NCBI GenBank assembly: GCA_905250885.1
Contig: CAJNOQ010000990.1
Span: 1-37,959, forward strand
Reading direction: 5' to 3'
Source: Didymodactylos carnosus
Taxonomy: Eukaryota; Rotifera; Eurotatoria; Philodinida; Philodinidae
DNA length: 37,959 nt
In this document: positions 1-12,100 of the stretch, piece by piece
Position numbering within the stretch: position 1 is the stretch's first letter
Layout: every line of letters begins with the position of its first letter
Translations under genes and position numbers: made by a program
The notes under the pieces: model-generated
Database searches by the model: none
What the model was told of the DNA's origin: nothing
What the model saw: the letters and a program-made list of their open reading frames with translations, nothing else

Positions 1-620
1 GGTTTCTGAGTCGTATAAGTGCTCATTCAATACAAGTTTTCTATCCCGGGACAAACGAGAAATTCATCTTTTGTTGTTTGATGAGTTCTTCTCTGGGAAC
101 ATCGAGAACTAACTGTTTTTAAGACAATTAATAGTTATGGAGGTTCAATGCCAAGTGAAGGACGAAGAAAATACAACAGAATATGTTTTCTAGAATCTAC
201 TCCGTGAAGGTTTTTTCTCAAGCACACGAGATTCCATGCTCATGAATTGTCTACCTGTAGATGAGTTTCTTATTCACCCAATGTGCTTGGTATGAGGTCT
301 GTGCCTGGCTCTCTTATCTCATATAATGGACTTGTGTTGGTTGAAGTATGCGCATGAGGGAAGAAATATTTAAACGAATCTGAATACTTGACGAGAGTCA
401 AGCTTAAAGCCAATTATATGAAATTCTCAAGTGCTCTGAGATAAGATTTCATGCGAATGAGTTTCTTTGACATACGAAACTCAATTACTTGAGTGAAGAA
501 AATACGTTTGAGGCTGAGTCAAGGCAAAAAATACGTTTTGCATGAAGAAAATGTCTCCGCGTTATGAGACTGTTACTCAAGAGATTCAGGAAGTCATGCG
601 CTTGAGAAAAACAGCTTCAA
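1..620. other. No gene seen
   Basis: No reading frame here has coding character. The stretch is enriched in short words such as CTCAAG, GAGTTTC and CATGCGAATGAG. That could be the inner part of an old repeat, but no paired end was found. Confidence 0.4.
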
Positions 621-1621
621 TAGGGCACTACTCATAACGTAGTAATTTTTTTATCGAAACTACATAGGTTTTTTAGTATCAGAGTCACAAGGTTTTTATG
701 ATTTTGAAATGTAACAAAAATGATTAGGTAGACAAATGTCGAAAACAAAATGTCGACTAGTAAAAATGTCGACAGGTAAATTGTCGACATAGATAATTGT
801 TGTACAGTAGTAAATTGTTACCTGTAGAAAGCAATTCCCGTGAATCACTTTCTCTCAGAATGGCTTCTAGACATTTAGAAGGTTGCCTAAACAGTCTAGC
901 ACTGAGAGTCCATGTACCATCGATACAGCGATATTACCGCGAACGACATTACCGCGAATACAAAAACGATATTACCGCGAACAATTGTTTATTGCAAAAG
1001 ACCAATAAATGAGGCCGCTTTTCTATTTTGTACATCATGTTTTCAAACTTAACTGAAGTTAAGTGGTGACTAGTCATTATCTGGCACAGTCACAAATATC
1101 TAGTAGTGCATCATGAAAATATGTTTTGTATGAAACTACTTTTCAAACTCACTCTCACAATGCCCTTCCTCCTCTCCGTCTCCCGCGACATGATATATAA
1201 AATACAAAACCAGGCTTATTTATTCTTCTTTTCTAATAAATGAGTCTTCGCGGTAATGTCGTTCGCGATATTGTCGACACAAAATGAAAATTATACGAAT
1301 GTGTTGGTATATGTATGACTCTACCTTTTCATTCTCACTTATATGCATTTTTATTTTATTTTTCATTGACATGTATTCGAATTTTACCTAATAAACCATA
1401 AATTTATTTTATTCATGCTGCAATTTATTTTTTCATCAGCGGCTTCTTTTCTTTGTATTTCATGATGTCGATGTTTTACATTGTCGACATTTTTTTTCGG
1501 TCGACATTTGATTTTCGACATTTTACCATCGACGTTTGACTACTTTCTCACAAAAATTCTGATACTAAACAAACTGTTCAGTTTCGTCAAAAAATGAGCA
1601 AGTTATGAGTGGTAGATCCCA
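621..1621. mobile_element. Non-autonomous foldback-type inverted-repeat element
   Basis: The two ends are imperfect inverted copies. The left end reads CACTACTCATAAC and then GAAACT and TTTAGTATCAGA. The reverse complement of the right end reads CTACCACTCATAAC, then GACGAAACT and TTTAGTATCAGAA. Just inside each end is a cluster of ATGTCGA(C) words (about 724-790 left, 1463-1535 right). Further in is a second inverted pair of ATTACCGCGAA units (about 931-985 and 1245-1272). No transposase frame is present. The ends are approximate and no clear target-site duplication was identified, so the superfamily is not assigned. The nested symmetry is seen directly; mobility is inferred. Confidence 0.65.
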
Positions 1622-3687
1622 GAATAAACTTCGTGCTGTATTTCCTTCGTTCACTATTCTACGTAAACGTGAGTGAGTAGTGGAGAGAAAATATTCTAAC
1701 TTTTACATAAAGCCATATAACGCTTATATTTGAAAAGAAATGGAAAACCTGTGCCAAAATTACAACATCGAGGGAAAACGACTCAATAATATTTTAAAAA
1801 CTTAACTGCACTTTGCCGGCTGCGCTTTTTGAAGAGTTTGGTGAGGGTGAGGGTGGAATTATTTCACTCTCACCCCTACAAAACCCTTTTCAGAAAGCTT
1901 TTTTGAGAAAAGAACAAAAAACCTGTTCTTTGTTACTTTACCAAGAGTAACAAAGTAACACACATGTATTACTTTCTTACTAGTAACAAGTAATGCAGTT
2001 GTTACTTCAAAAATTGCAAAGTTGCCGATAAAAATTTATGTTTTCAATTAAACATTTGACCAATGCAAACTTTACTCTTTCCTTTCCTATGCGGGTCCAT
2101 CTGTCCTGATTATCAACATAATAAGATACAACAATGACAGTCTACCATGATTATTCATTGTATCTTATCTTGACCTTAAAGTTTAAGTCCTGCTCAGAAT
2201 TGAGCAAAGATGCATATTAAGAGGCATCCTTCCAGTAAGGGTTCTGCGAATTGCAGATGAGCGTTACTTGTTTACACTATCGCAATTGATTGGCGGTTTA
2301 GCAGTCAATGCACGAACAAAGTGTGTTAACATATTTTAGCACATCTCTACAGTGGAAACTTCAACCATTCTGACTGCATCAAAACTCTTTCTCATCTAAA
2401 ACATGAATCGGCGTCCTCTATGTCATTGTCATTATTCAATCTTCGTCATTTTGAGTCATATTTCAAGGAAGATTTGTTTACTATTTACCGATTGCCTCGT
2501 CTTCGTTATCTAGCGCGTGGGTATAATAGGTATTTTTCTTCTCATTCTAATTAATTCTGTTTCGTTTCAATACATATGTTCAATGTAAAATACTTTCATG
2601 TGGCGTTAGTGTGTTTTATTACTACAAATGAAAAGGATTGAACGTAACTTGATTAAATATTACCATCTGTTTTGTCTTTGTTTCTTATCGGTTTTAATGC
2701 AGAAAAATAGAACGTTAAAAACCGAAAATGTGACTTTTTAGTCAGATAACAGTGCTAATCTATGTGCTACAGATGTAGTATTATAGGCAAAGATACAGAG
2801 CCGGCCGTTACTGGCTATATATACTGACTTATTCACTTTTCGTGAATAAAAGTCTTAGTCTTAGTCTTAGTCTATCTGAAAAAGTAACTTTGAATCTCAA
2901 TTAATACGTAGATAGAGCTTCAAACTGTTTTACTGCTTGAGCTGCTCATATGTGAATATTAAGAAGGTGCAAAGTTTAAGTTTCATTAGTGGATAGTTTT
3001 CTACTGAACCATACGTTTTGTAATAGAGCTCTAAAGGAAACACTGAATTCACATACATAGCTTAATGGATATTCTAATAGTCTGTAAAAGTAAATTCGAT
3101 ACTGATTTAATTATATTTTGAAATGTTTGAACATTATGCGTACTTTGGAGATCTGTAGAATTATGAGAGATTACAATCGCTTTTTTTGCTTTTCATGATC
3201 GTATAATGACCAGGTGCAGAATCCATCCATGAGTATAAAAATTTCCATAACGGTAAAAAGTTTTTGAAAAGCTTCCATGTGTCGAAATTGACAAAAAGTT
3301 TGACATAGCTGGAAATTTCTTAAGGATCCCAAAGTAGAAAAGTTTCAGATGTTTTTCCTGTTTGAGAACTTTTCAAGATTTTAGAAATTGTCCACGTACG
3401 CGTACAGGGGAAGATTCTACATCTCTACCTCTTACTTACTTTTGTTTCGAGCTAACATGTCCTCTACAGTATTATTCTCTTGTTGCCCTAAGTGCTTTGT
3501 ATAAGAAAAGGAGAACACAAATAGTAATATTCATCTTTCATTGCAGATCTGCCGTTTCTCGATCGATTCTACTTAAGCAATTATCAATCTTTATCAAATG
3601 TATGCTATTTTTATTCGTGCAATTGTTTTACTCTAAATAGCTGATCGTTTTTTTGCTATTTTTAAGACCAACTAATAAATAAATAAT
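1622..3687. other. Intergenic, no gene seen
   Basis: No coding region was recognised. It holds an imperfect palindrome around 1928-1960 (GTTACTTT pairing with AAAGTAAC) and the hairpin plus GTCTTA tandem listed separately. An AG acceptor-like site after a pyrimidine run at 3536-3546 (ending TTGCAG) could begin the last 5' untranslated exon of the downstream histone gene. Confidence 0.4.
2824..2873. repeat. Hairpin followed by GTCTTA tandem repeat
   Basis: A short inverted repeat (GACTTATTCAC, then GTGAATAAAAGTC) is followed directly by about three and a half GTCTTA units (2852-2873). A polyA-like or simple-repeat tail after a small stem is typical of the 3' end of a truncated non-LTR retrotransposon or SINE. 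No coding part or target duplication was seen, so this is only a suggestion. Confidence 0.5.
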
Positions 3688-4464
<777 letters not shown>

Positions 4465-6883
4465 GGCGGTATATTTTGTTAACACTCGATGGTGAAATTG
4501 TAGTGTATATAGACAAAAGATCCGATATTTAGTTTGTTCACCGGAAAGAAAAAAACATTCATCACCCTTCATTTGTATTTTTAACTTTATTGTTGTCCGC
4601 TCTCTCAGTGTATATATAGTGTTCTCTGCCTCTTTTGCTTTGGTAGTTTTTCCTTGTTTTCAGTTATTTTAATTCCTGATCGTGTACCAAAATGACTGAC
4701 TCATCTATTGTCAGTTATCTCTCTTTTTCTACTTTTTTCACGTGATTTCACCTTATTTTTGAGGCATCAAAAGTGGGTCTTTTCAAAACTATCCTTGTTC
4801 TTTTCGATGGCATTTAGTGTTGTTTTTGTAAAAAATAGAAACAAAAGTGGAGGGCGATTTTACTCAAAATTTTTTGTGTTGTGTGTATATTTTACTTATT
4901 CTATTTCATCTCTTTTTATGTTGGATTATTATCTATTCTTAGGATAATCATTTTCTATGGTAAGCCAATGTTATGGCACATTGTTTTTATTTTCTGAAAC
5001 AATCATAATCATGATGAACGTTATGGTTGCATCTGATAAGTAGGTTGAAAAGATTTCTGAGTTTTCTTTTCCATAAGTTACATTTACTTTGCAAAATTTT
5101 CTAGTGACATAAAAATATAGGTCTTCAATCATTGTTTGCTTTGTAAGCAAAAATAGAATGTTATAGAAGATGAAAAAAAATCTCTTTGCGTTTTATTGTT
5201 CATATAGGATTAACATGATTTTTTTTGTGTACAGTTTGTTATATATATTAATCGGCAATAAAAAAATCCAAGAAAGAAAAAGGAAGAATTAAATTGGTTG
5301 GATTATCGCTATTGAGAAAGATATTAGATCGAAGAATACTTATGAGGGAACGTTACAAACTGTGATCCGAGATTTTAAATAGCACAATTGTCTCAACGTT
5401 TGTTGAGCGAATATTACTAGATGCAGTTTATGTTAAAGGATGACTCATTTCTGACAATGGAAAGGACTACTTTATTGGAGAGGAGCAGAATATGTGCGGT
5501 GGTCATCGATGTTGTTCTCATCGTGTGGAAATTATCGTTCTTTTTCGATGAGAGCAAGGAATAATAACACTCACACAATGTGGACAGAGTTATGCTGCTT
5601 ATCATGTCTTAACTCTGTCTTTCTCGCAGGAAACCATCTGACGGGACCCTTGAGAAAGATCGAAACCGGTCATGGTATCTTTTGATTCTTTCAGAAATGA
5701 GTTCTGTTTTGTCTCTAGTAACTGAGAAAAACGGTTGTAAAATTATATTATCAAGTCGAGTTTTTCATATTCATAGCGGATGCATGCTACTAAGTGATCC
5801 TTTAAGTAGATTAACTAGTGTACTCAGCACATCAAACTCTACCAGGATATATGCCATTCAAATCTCCGGTCACAGTTTGTAGCATTTCCTCGTTAGTGCC
5901 ATCAACACGTTTGACTACATTTTTTTACATGTGTATGATTTTTTAATTGTCAATAATGCATTGTTTCGTCAAGAAGAGGGAAGAAGATAAAAATGTATAA
6001 ACGTAAAGTAAAAGTAACAGCAAAACAAAACACAAGTATACAATTTTAGAAAAAGCACGAAAATAAATGGTTTTTAATTATCTGATAGAAAGTGAGCCAA
6101 ATAAGATTAATTTTTGTTTAATTTTAAACATTTCCAGTGAAGATCGCCATTTATGTCTTTTCTTTCAATTAACGTTCGTTCTCTAAAATGCGTAAAATAG
6201 ACATTTGTAGTCTCTTTATAATAAGAACATCTGAATATCCAGAAAAATTCAAAAGAATTTCGAAGTACGCTTTTGCAGGATATGAAGATTTTCTATTACA
6301 TACTGGAAACATATAAGTATCGTCTGATACCATTATGGGAAACAGCATCGAGTAGGTCTAAGAACTATAACAATAAAGACAAACATTTTAATTATTGGCT
6401 TACATTCAAAGACGTGTAAAACAGTACACCTCTGAACTTAGTTGCTTTCATGCATATTTTGATTCGCTGACTTTTGCATAACTAGACAGAGTAAGCCTTT
6501 GCAAGGTCTATCTGCCGCTCTGTTTGTGAACACATCGCTAGGAAGCTAAAATAATCATAATTTTCTTTACAGTTCGTTAAAAGATTATATTGCTTTCCTT
6601 TTTACTTTGTTTTGCGATGGATAGGTTGTGGTTCGATGACTGTCTTTGTTTAGTTTCCATAATCTTCTGAAAAACAAGCATAGAGAATGATTCTGAGCAG
6701 TGACATGGTCAGGAACTTTTCAAGGACAGCACGAAAGCGGAAATTTTTTTTTTGACTTTGCTAAGTTTTATTCATTTTACTGCGTTCCTTTCAAGAGTTA
6801 AGAGGACCTCTGGCTACATTCCTTCTGAGAATTTGTATAAGTATTTATATTACTAGCATGAAAGTTTAATGTGTCCTGTATAT
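4465..6883. other. Intergenic, no gene seen
   Basis: AT-rich with long T runs. Open frames here are short and lack coding character. A lysine-rich frame at about 5257-5360 could be decayed coding sequence but matches nothing I recognise. Confidence 0.4.
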
Positions 6884-7366
6884 CAGATATGGGCGAGTAC
6901 GAGTATTTACTCTACTCGTGACTTTTTTTAAGCAATACTCGAAAAAGTACTCGAGTAATCGGTCGAAAGCCTTTATAATCTACTATGGATTGCCGATATC
7001 AGCGTCAATATAGAGAATCTTCTCTCAAAGTGGATTTATAATGCGTCTACATAGAGCAAAACTCTCCTCATCAACATTATGCTTGCTGCATTTTAAAGTG
7101 TAACAAAAATTTAAATTGAGTCGTTTGTTTTCTAACGTGGATTTTCATGTTGATATTCAAGTATATTAGCAGTTTAAATAAAAGATTAGAATCAGAGAAT
7201 GGGATTGATCGATATAACTCGTCACAAAACCGGAAGAACTTTTTTCTCTTTTTAAAAAACGTGTACTCGAGTACATACTCGAGTAAAACTTTCGTGTACT
7301 CATACTTGTACTTGCCACTAAATACTAGTATTCGTACTCGAAAAAGTGTGTACTTGTCCATCTCTG
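6884..7366. mobile_element. hAT-type MITE, 483 bp
   Basis: The ends are inverted: the left begins CAGATATGGGCGAGTA and the reverse complement of the right begins CAGAGATGGACAAGTA. This is the CAG(N)RTGGGC(A/G)AGTA style seen at ends of many hAT transposons. GAGTAC and ACTCGAGTA words continue inward on both sides. The flanks are CTGTATAT (6876-6883) and TTGTATAT (7367-7374), an 8-bp target duplication with one mismatch, as expected for hAT. No transposase frame is present, so it would depend on a transposase made elsewhere. Confidence 0.85.
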
Positions 7367-7460
7367 TTGTATATTACTCATTAAAATAAGAACTCTAGAT
7401 TTAGATACTAGATTTCTATAATATTATCCAGGATTTCGAATATACAATGTGTTATGATAC

Positions 7461-7758
7461 CTACTTAAGAGATCTTTTTTCTCTTTTTTTGATTATGCAT
7501 GATTCAAATATATCAAAAGACGGCAATTCTCCATATTCTTCCATAAATGTATTGAAAAACTTAGTAATTTTATCAGCGTCTTGTGCAATGCTAGAAAATA
7601 CATTTGTTTTTGTTGATCATTTAACTGTTTTAATAGCTCTATAAATACCTGCATAAGTATGTAGAATAGACATTTGTGTCTTGAGTGGTAGACCGTCCTC
7701 GACTACCATCTCTACCAAGGAATCGAGCTATGCCAGGAAATGGTATGATGATATTCAT
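7461..7758 (-). CDS. Unrecognised spliced gene, 3' part
   Basis: Two exons fit together: 7758-7649 (from an ATG) and 7590-7461 (to a TAG). A 58-bp intron with good GTATTT donor and TTTTCTAG acceptor separates them, and the frame is kept. The product is 79 aa, with FPGIARFLGRDGSRG near the start and KITKFFNTFMEEYGELPSFD later. The ATG is directly preceded by an AG acceptor-like site (7760-7761), so this may be the 3' end of a longer gene. Coding-like stretches continue upstream on the same strand at about 7900-7960 (reading QNQDVVEKQYMSSLF) and 7984-8240 (reading RRLANVVFRIQMYDF), but I could not join them cleanly. FxGRDxSRG faintly resembles the MAPR/cytochrome-b5-like family; the match is too weak to name it. 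Confidence 0.45.
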
Positions 7759-8240
7759 GCTTAAAAAATAAAAATAGTCGTATAAGTAACATCGACAGTC
7801 TTGTTTCAGTGAAAGGTGCATTTAGATTGACATGTAAGTTAAATAAGTCGCTCCATTAAACAGAGAATTTGTTTAATTGGATACATCTTTTTTAAGAAAA
7901 GAGTGAGGACATATATTGCTTTTCAACAACATCTTGATTCTGTGCGAAATACTAATAATGAATAAACTTACTGTGAATCCTTTTTATGGGAATACGCTGG
8001 AAAATTGGAATAGCTCACAACCATAACTATCATCACATGAACGAAAATCATACATTTGAATACGAAAAACAACATTAGCAAGTCTTCTTTTGATTCTTAT
8101 ACTAAAACGAAAAGCAAACGGATTTTTCTCAAGATACCTAGGTAAATATATGAAGCACTGCTTGGAATAGTGATTTGATCTGGTGTGCATAAAAGGATTT
8201 CACTACGGGATACTTCATGCTCTTCTACTTTTCGAGTTAA

Positions 8241-9166
8241 TCAATTATCATTGATCATATAAATTAATATTTTAACTATGATGTTTGTTCAAAAAAAGCA
8301 ATTCAAGGCACAAAGTTTCTCTTCATTTTTCTTTACTCACTTGATATGAATTCATGATGATATTTGAACGATGTATTAAGTATTTATTATTGTCTATAGT
8401 AATAATCAGCGTAATTATGTAGTGTTATACAACAGTAATTCACACCTCTCACATTTTTCTCCGTGTAGGCGACCTATTAATGCCTGACTGAATATAAAGA
8501 ACAGAATACTAACCACATTGATTGAAGATTTTACTAATCAATCTTTTTGCATTGTTGTTTGTTTGTTGTTATTAATAATCCACTGATCTCTACTTAATTT
8601 TTGTTCCTTGTGTTTAACGTTAAGTCAATTTTGTAGAGTTGGTCGATTTCTTTTTTTTCTTTTCTGATGTAGGTGGTTTATATTCGTAAAAATATATTAT
8701 ATGTGACAAAATAGGAGTCAATGATACATTGGCTTTTAGTCTTTAACTATTTCCTAATAGGATACATGTAATTAGCTTTTACTCCTACACTGGTACTACA
8801 ATCAGAATAGGCCTTTGTTATTTCTTATTCATGGACACATTTACTAGATATCTAATATAAAAGTCTAAAAATTTGTTATTTCTATATATAGAAATACATA
8901 CTAATGAGCATCATTTTCACTCGAGACGAGTAGTAAGAAGTAAGACAACTTGTCTCAGATCAAGTATGATAACCATAATTTCAATATCAACTCAAATGTA
9001 CGAAAAAAAAGTTTTTATAAATCGCGTTAGTATTCCCTAGTGGCCTTCAATTATAATATAAACAGTTGAAATATCAATAACTGAATATAGTGACAATATG
9101 ATGGCAAATGAGAAAATAAAATTGTTTTTATTTAATACAAATAAAAAAAAAAGAGAACATTCATAA
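8241..9166. other. Intergenic, no gene seen
   Basis: AT-rich spacer between the candidate gene and the 3' end of the receptor gene, both on the minus strand. No coding or repeat structure stands out. Confidence 0.4.
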
Positions 9167-12100
9167 TCATACATTTGTTAAACGAAATTGTCCAGTTCTT
9201 TTATGATCTCGAGTAGTCAACAGTTTAGTAGCAGTCATATCATGCATGCTATTATTTGCGTTGTTAGAGTTGGTGGGTAATCTATTTATGTGTGGTATAC
9301 CATATGCGGTAACTTTGATATCGTGCTTTATTGCTGGTGAATTTGTATTTAATACTTTGAACATTTTTGGTTTTAATAACGTTGTTTCTGTTTCATACTG
9401 ACCACAGCATTGCGAAAGTTCGTTGAATTTTCGACGAAATTTATCTAAAAGAAAACAATACAAAATAAAACAACAATAATTATATAAAATTTGACTTTTT
9501 GCTAGATATAACATACCACTCATAATGTTGTAAATGACCGGATTGATTGAACTATTAAAATAGGGTAACCAATGAGAAATAAGTGCCGATATTGTAATAA
9601 TTTTGATGGTACCAGTACGATTTAATGAAACGAGTTTTGGTTCAAAACAAATGTCAGCTTGATCTACTATTACTTTTTCTTTTTTTGCATTGTTATGTTC
9701 CATGTAGACGCCAACATGTCTAGAATAAATAAATAAAACGAACATGAATAAAGACTATTTTTAAAGTAAAAAATGAGTTATATTAAAAGACAAATAATTT
9801 TCTATCTATTAATTCTAAATTGACTATAGATACCTGAATAAGTTGAAGAGATGAACTGGTAAATAACATATGGCAAATATGACTACCACAGCGATTAACA
9901 TTTTGGCTGCTTTTTGTCTATTTTCTTGTACAATTAAATTTGCTGATTTTTGAATACCGTTTAGAGGAGTATGAACGCTTACATCATCGGAAAGAACAGT
10001 AACATCTAAAAGAAAGATTTCATAAAAGTTTCTTAATATAAATTAAATAATATTTATTGACCTGAAAGTGTATGTTGGCTATAACTGATAGTTCGTTGTT
10101 TACCCGATAGCATTTTTTCAGTTGGTATTGATCCCCATAGGACCTTGACGATGCCAGTATAAGTAGGTATCATAAAACATAATGGTATAACGAATAAACA
10201 AAGTGTTATGTGTAACTGATACAGCAAATCAAATAGAGGATCTGCATGCCATTGACAACTGAAATAGAATATTTAAAAAAGTCTGTTTAGAAAAATTATT
10301 TTATCGCTAGTCATTTGTTTCGCGACAAAAAACGTTAGCGCTTTACAGACTATTCTTATGTTATCTAGATAACAATCAATTAACATTACATTCATCAGAC
10401 AATAAGACGTTGACAAGAATCAGAACAAAAAATTGCACACATATACATTTTAACATTGTCAGAAAGCCAAATACTAAAAATAACCTCTTATATGTATGTG
10501 TCTTATAAATTAACATAATAATAGCTATGGAAAAATTTTAGTTTTGAAGAAAACTAAACCAAACCTACTATGTTAAATAATTTGTTTTGATAGATTGATC
10601 AAATTGTTGACTTAATGTCATCATTACAACATCTTTAATATGAAAAACAAGAATCATGTATTTTAGTGAGGAAAATTTGTTCAAATTATTAATTACCTGG
10701 CATGGCAAGTAAAATAGATAAAATCCATACACCAAATAGTACAATTCGTGCACGTTGTTTTGTACCAGTAAATTTAAGTGGATACACAATGGCATAATAT
10801 CTTTCAACAGAAATAGCCAGCAATGTAAGAACAGAAACTGATATTGACACCGTCTAAAAAGAAGAAAAAAAAATGAAAAGATAACATTATAATGCTTGAA
10901 TTTAATATCTATAAACATGATATAGTTATACTGGAGCGTACATTTCTATATATTTCACAGCAAATATTGATCAATTTTTAAACTAACTTAAATGTATATC
11001 GTGATCCAGATAGACCGGTCAACAGCGAAAATGCAGATAAAAGAAATGTTTAAATTATGTTTTACAAGACGTTTTTCAAACATTTATGACTTTTACGATC
11101 TACAATTTTGTTCTACAGGGTGTTCCAATAGTCACCACACTATTGGATAAAAAATTCTAATAACTCAGTCATTTCTTAACCAAACTTTACGGTTGTCTTT
11201 TTGTTTGATAGAGGAACATTCCGAGTTTTATTTTATATATATATAAAAAAAGTCAGTGCGGAAAATAATAAAACACATGGTTTTTTGCATTTACAACAGT
11301 ACGTAAAGATTGTTGAATTTGTCGTAATTGAATGGAACCTTTGCCAGAGTCTTATTATGTCTTACTCTATAGAACTCGAATGGCTCTACAATCTCTCATA
11401 TTCAAATGTTTTGTTCAATTTAAAATTTTGTCAAAAGAAGTTAATTTCTCTTTAGTAAGGTGAGCTATGGATTGCGGCTTCTGCAATAGCCTGATACAAC
11501 CATTTACAGACTTCCAAAGTGTTCCAGTTTGTAGAACTACCTTTTTCGACTCCCATCGAGTTTCTTTTTAAAAAAGAATTAAAAAATACGTTTTCCTATG
11601 TTTTTGGTAGAAACAAAATTTTTCTTAATATTTTTCTATAATATTTAAATTTTAATATTTTGTCTCATTTTTTTATGCCTCTATAACAACTGGAAAAAGA
11701 ATTGCTAGTTGAAATCTAAAATCGTTTTTATTTATTAATACCAGTTGTAAATCTTTTTTTCACGAATAGATCTATTTTTTTGCTAAAAAGTAGAATTTCA
11801 TTAAATGTACACTGTCTAAAATGATTTTTGATGTGGACCTTTGATGACCAGTACACTAACACTTTTTAGTATAAGTAAATAAATTTTGACTCTATTTTCA
11901 TGACCAAGCTATTTGGACATTCTCTATGGATCTTTATCATTAATAAAACCAAAAAATATACAGGGTGAGCCAGATAAAATCGGTCACTTTTATTCGTTGT
12001 TTTAAAGACACTTTCCAGTAGTCCAAAGAGTTCATTCTAGATTCAATCCATAGAGAATTGAATTCTCTACAAAGCACATTATTTGAATCTCTGATAGCAT

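Noticed and set aside
1928..1960. TTTACCAAGAG followed by TAACA, reminiscent of the 3' end of a bdelloid spliced-leader sequence before a GT donor.
   Set aside because: It is part of a local palindrome (GTTACTTT to AAAGTAAC), the donor is not aligned after the expected AG, and no Sm-type site or SL RNA structure follows.
6900..7340. Overlapping open frames on both strands (7077-7389).
   Set aside because: They lie within and across the hAT MITE and reflect its inverted ends.
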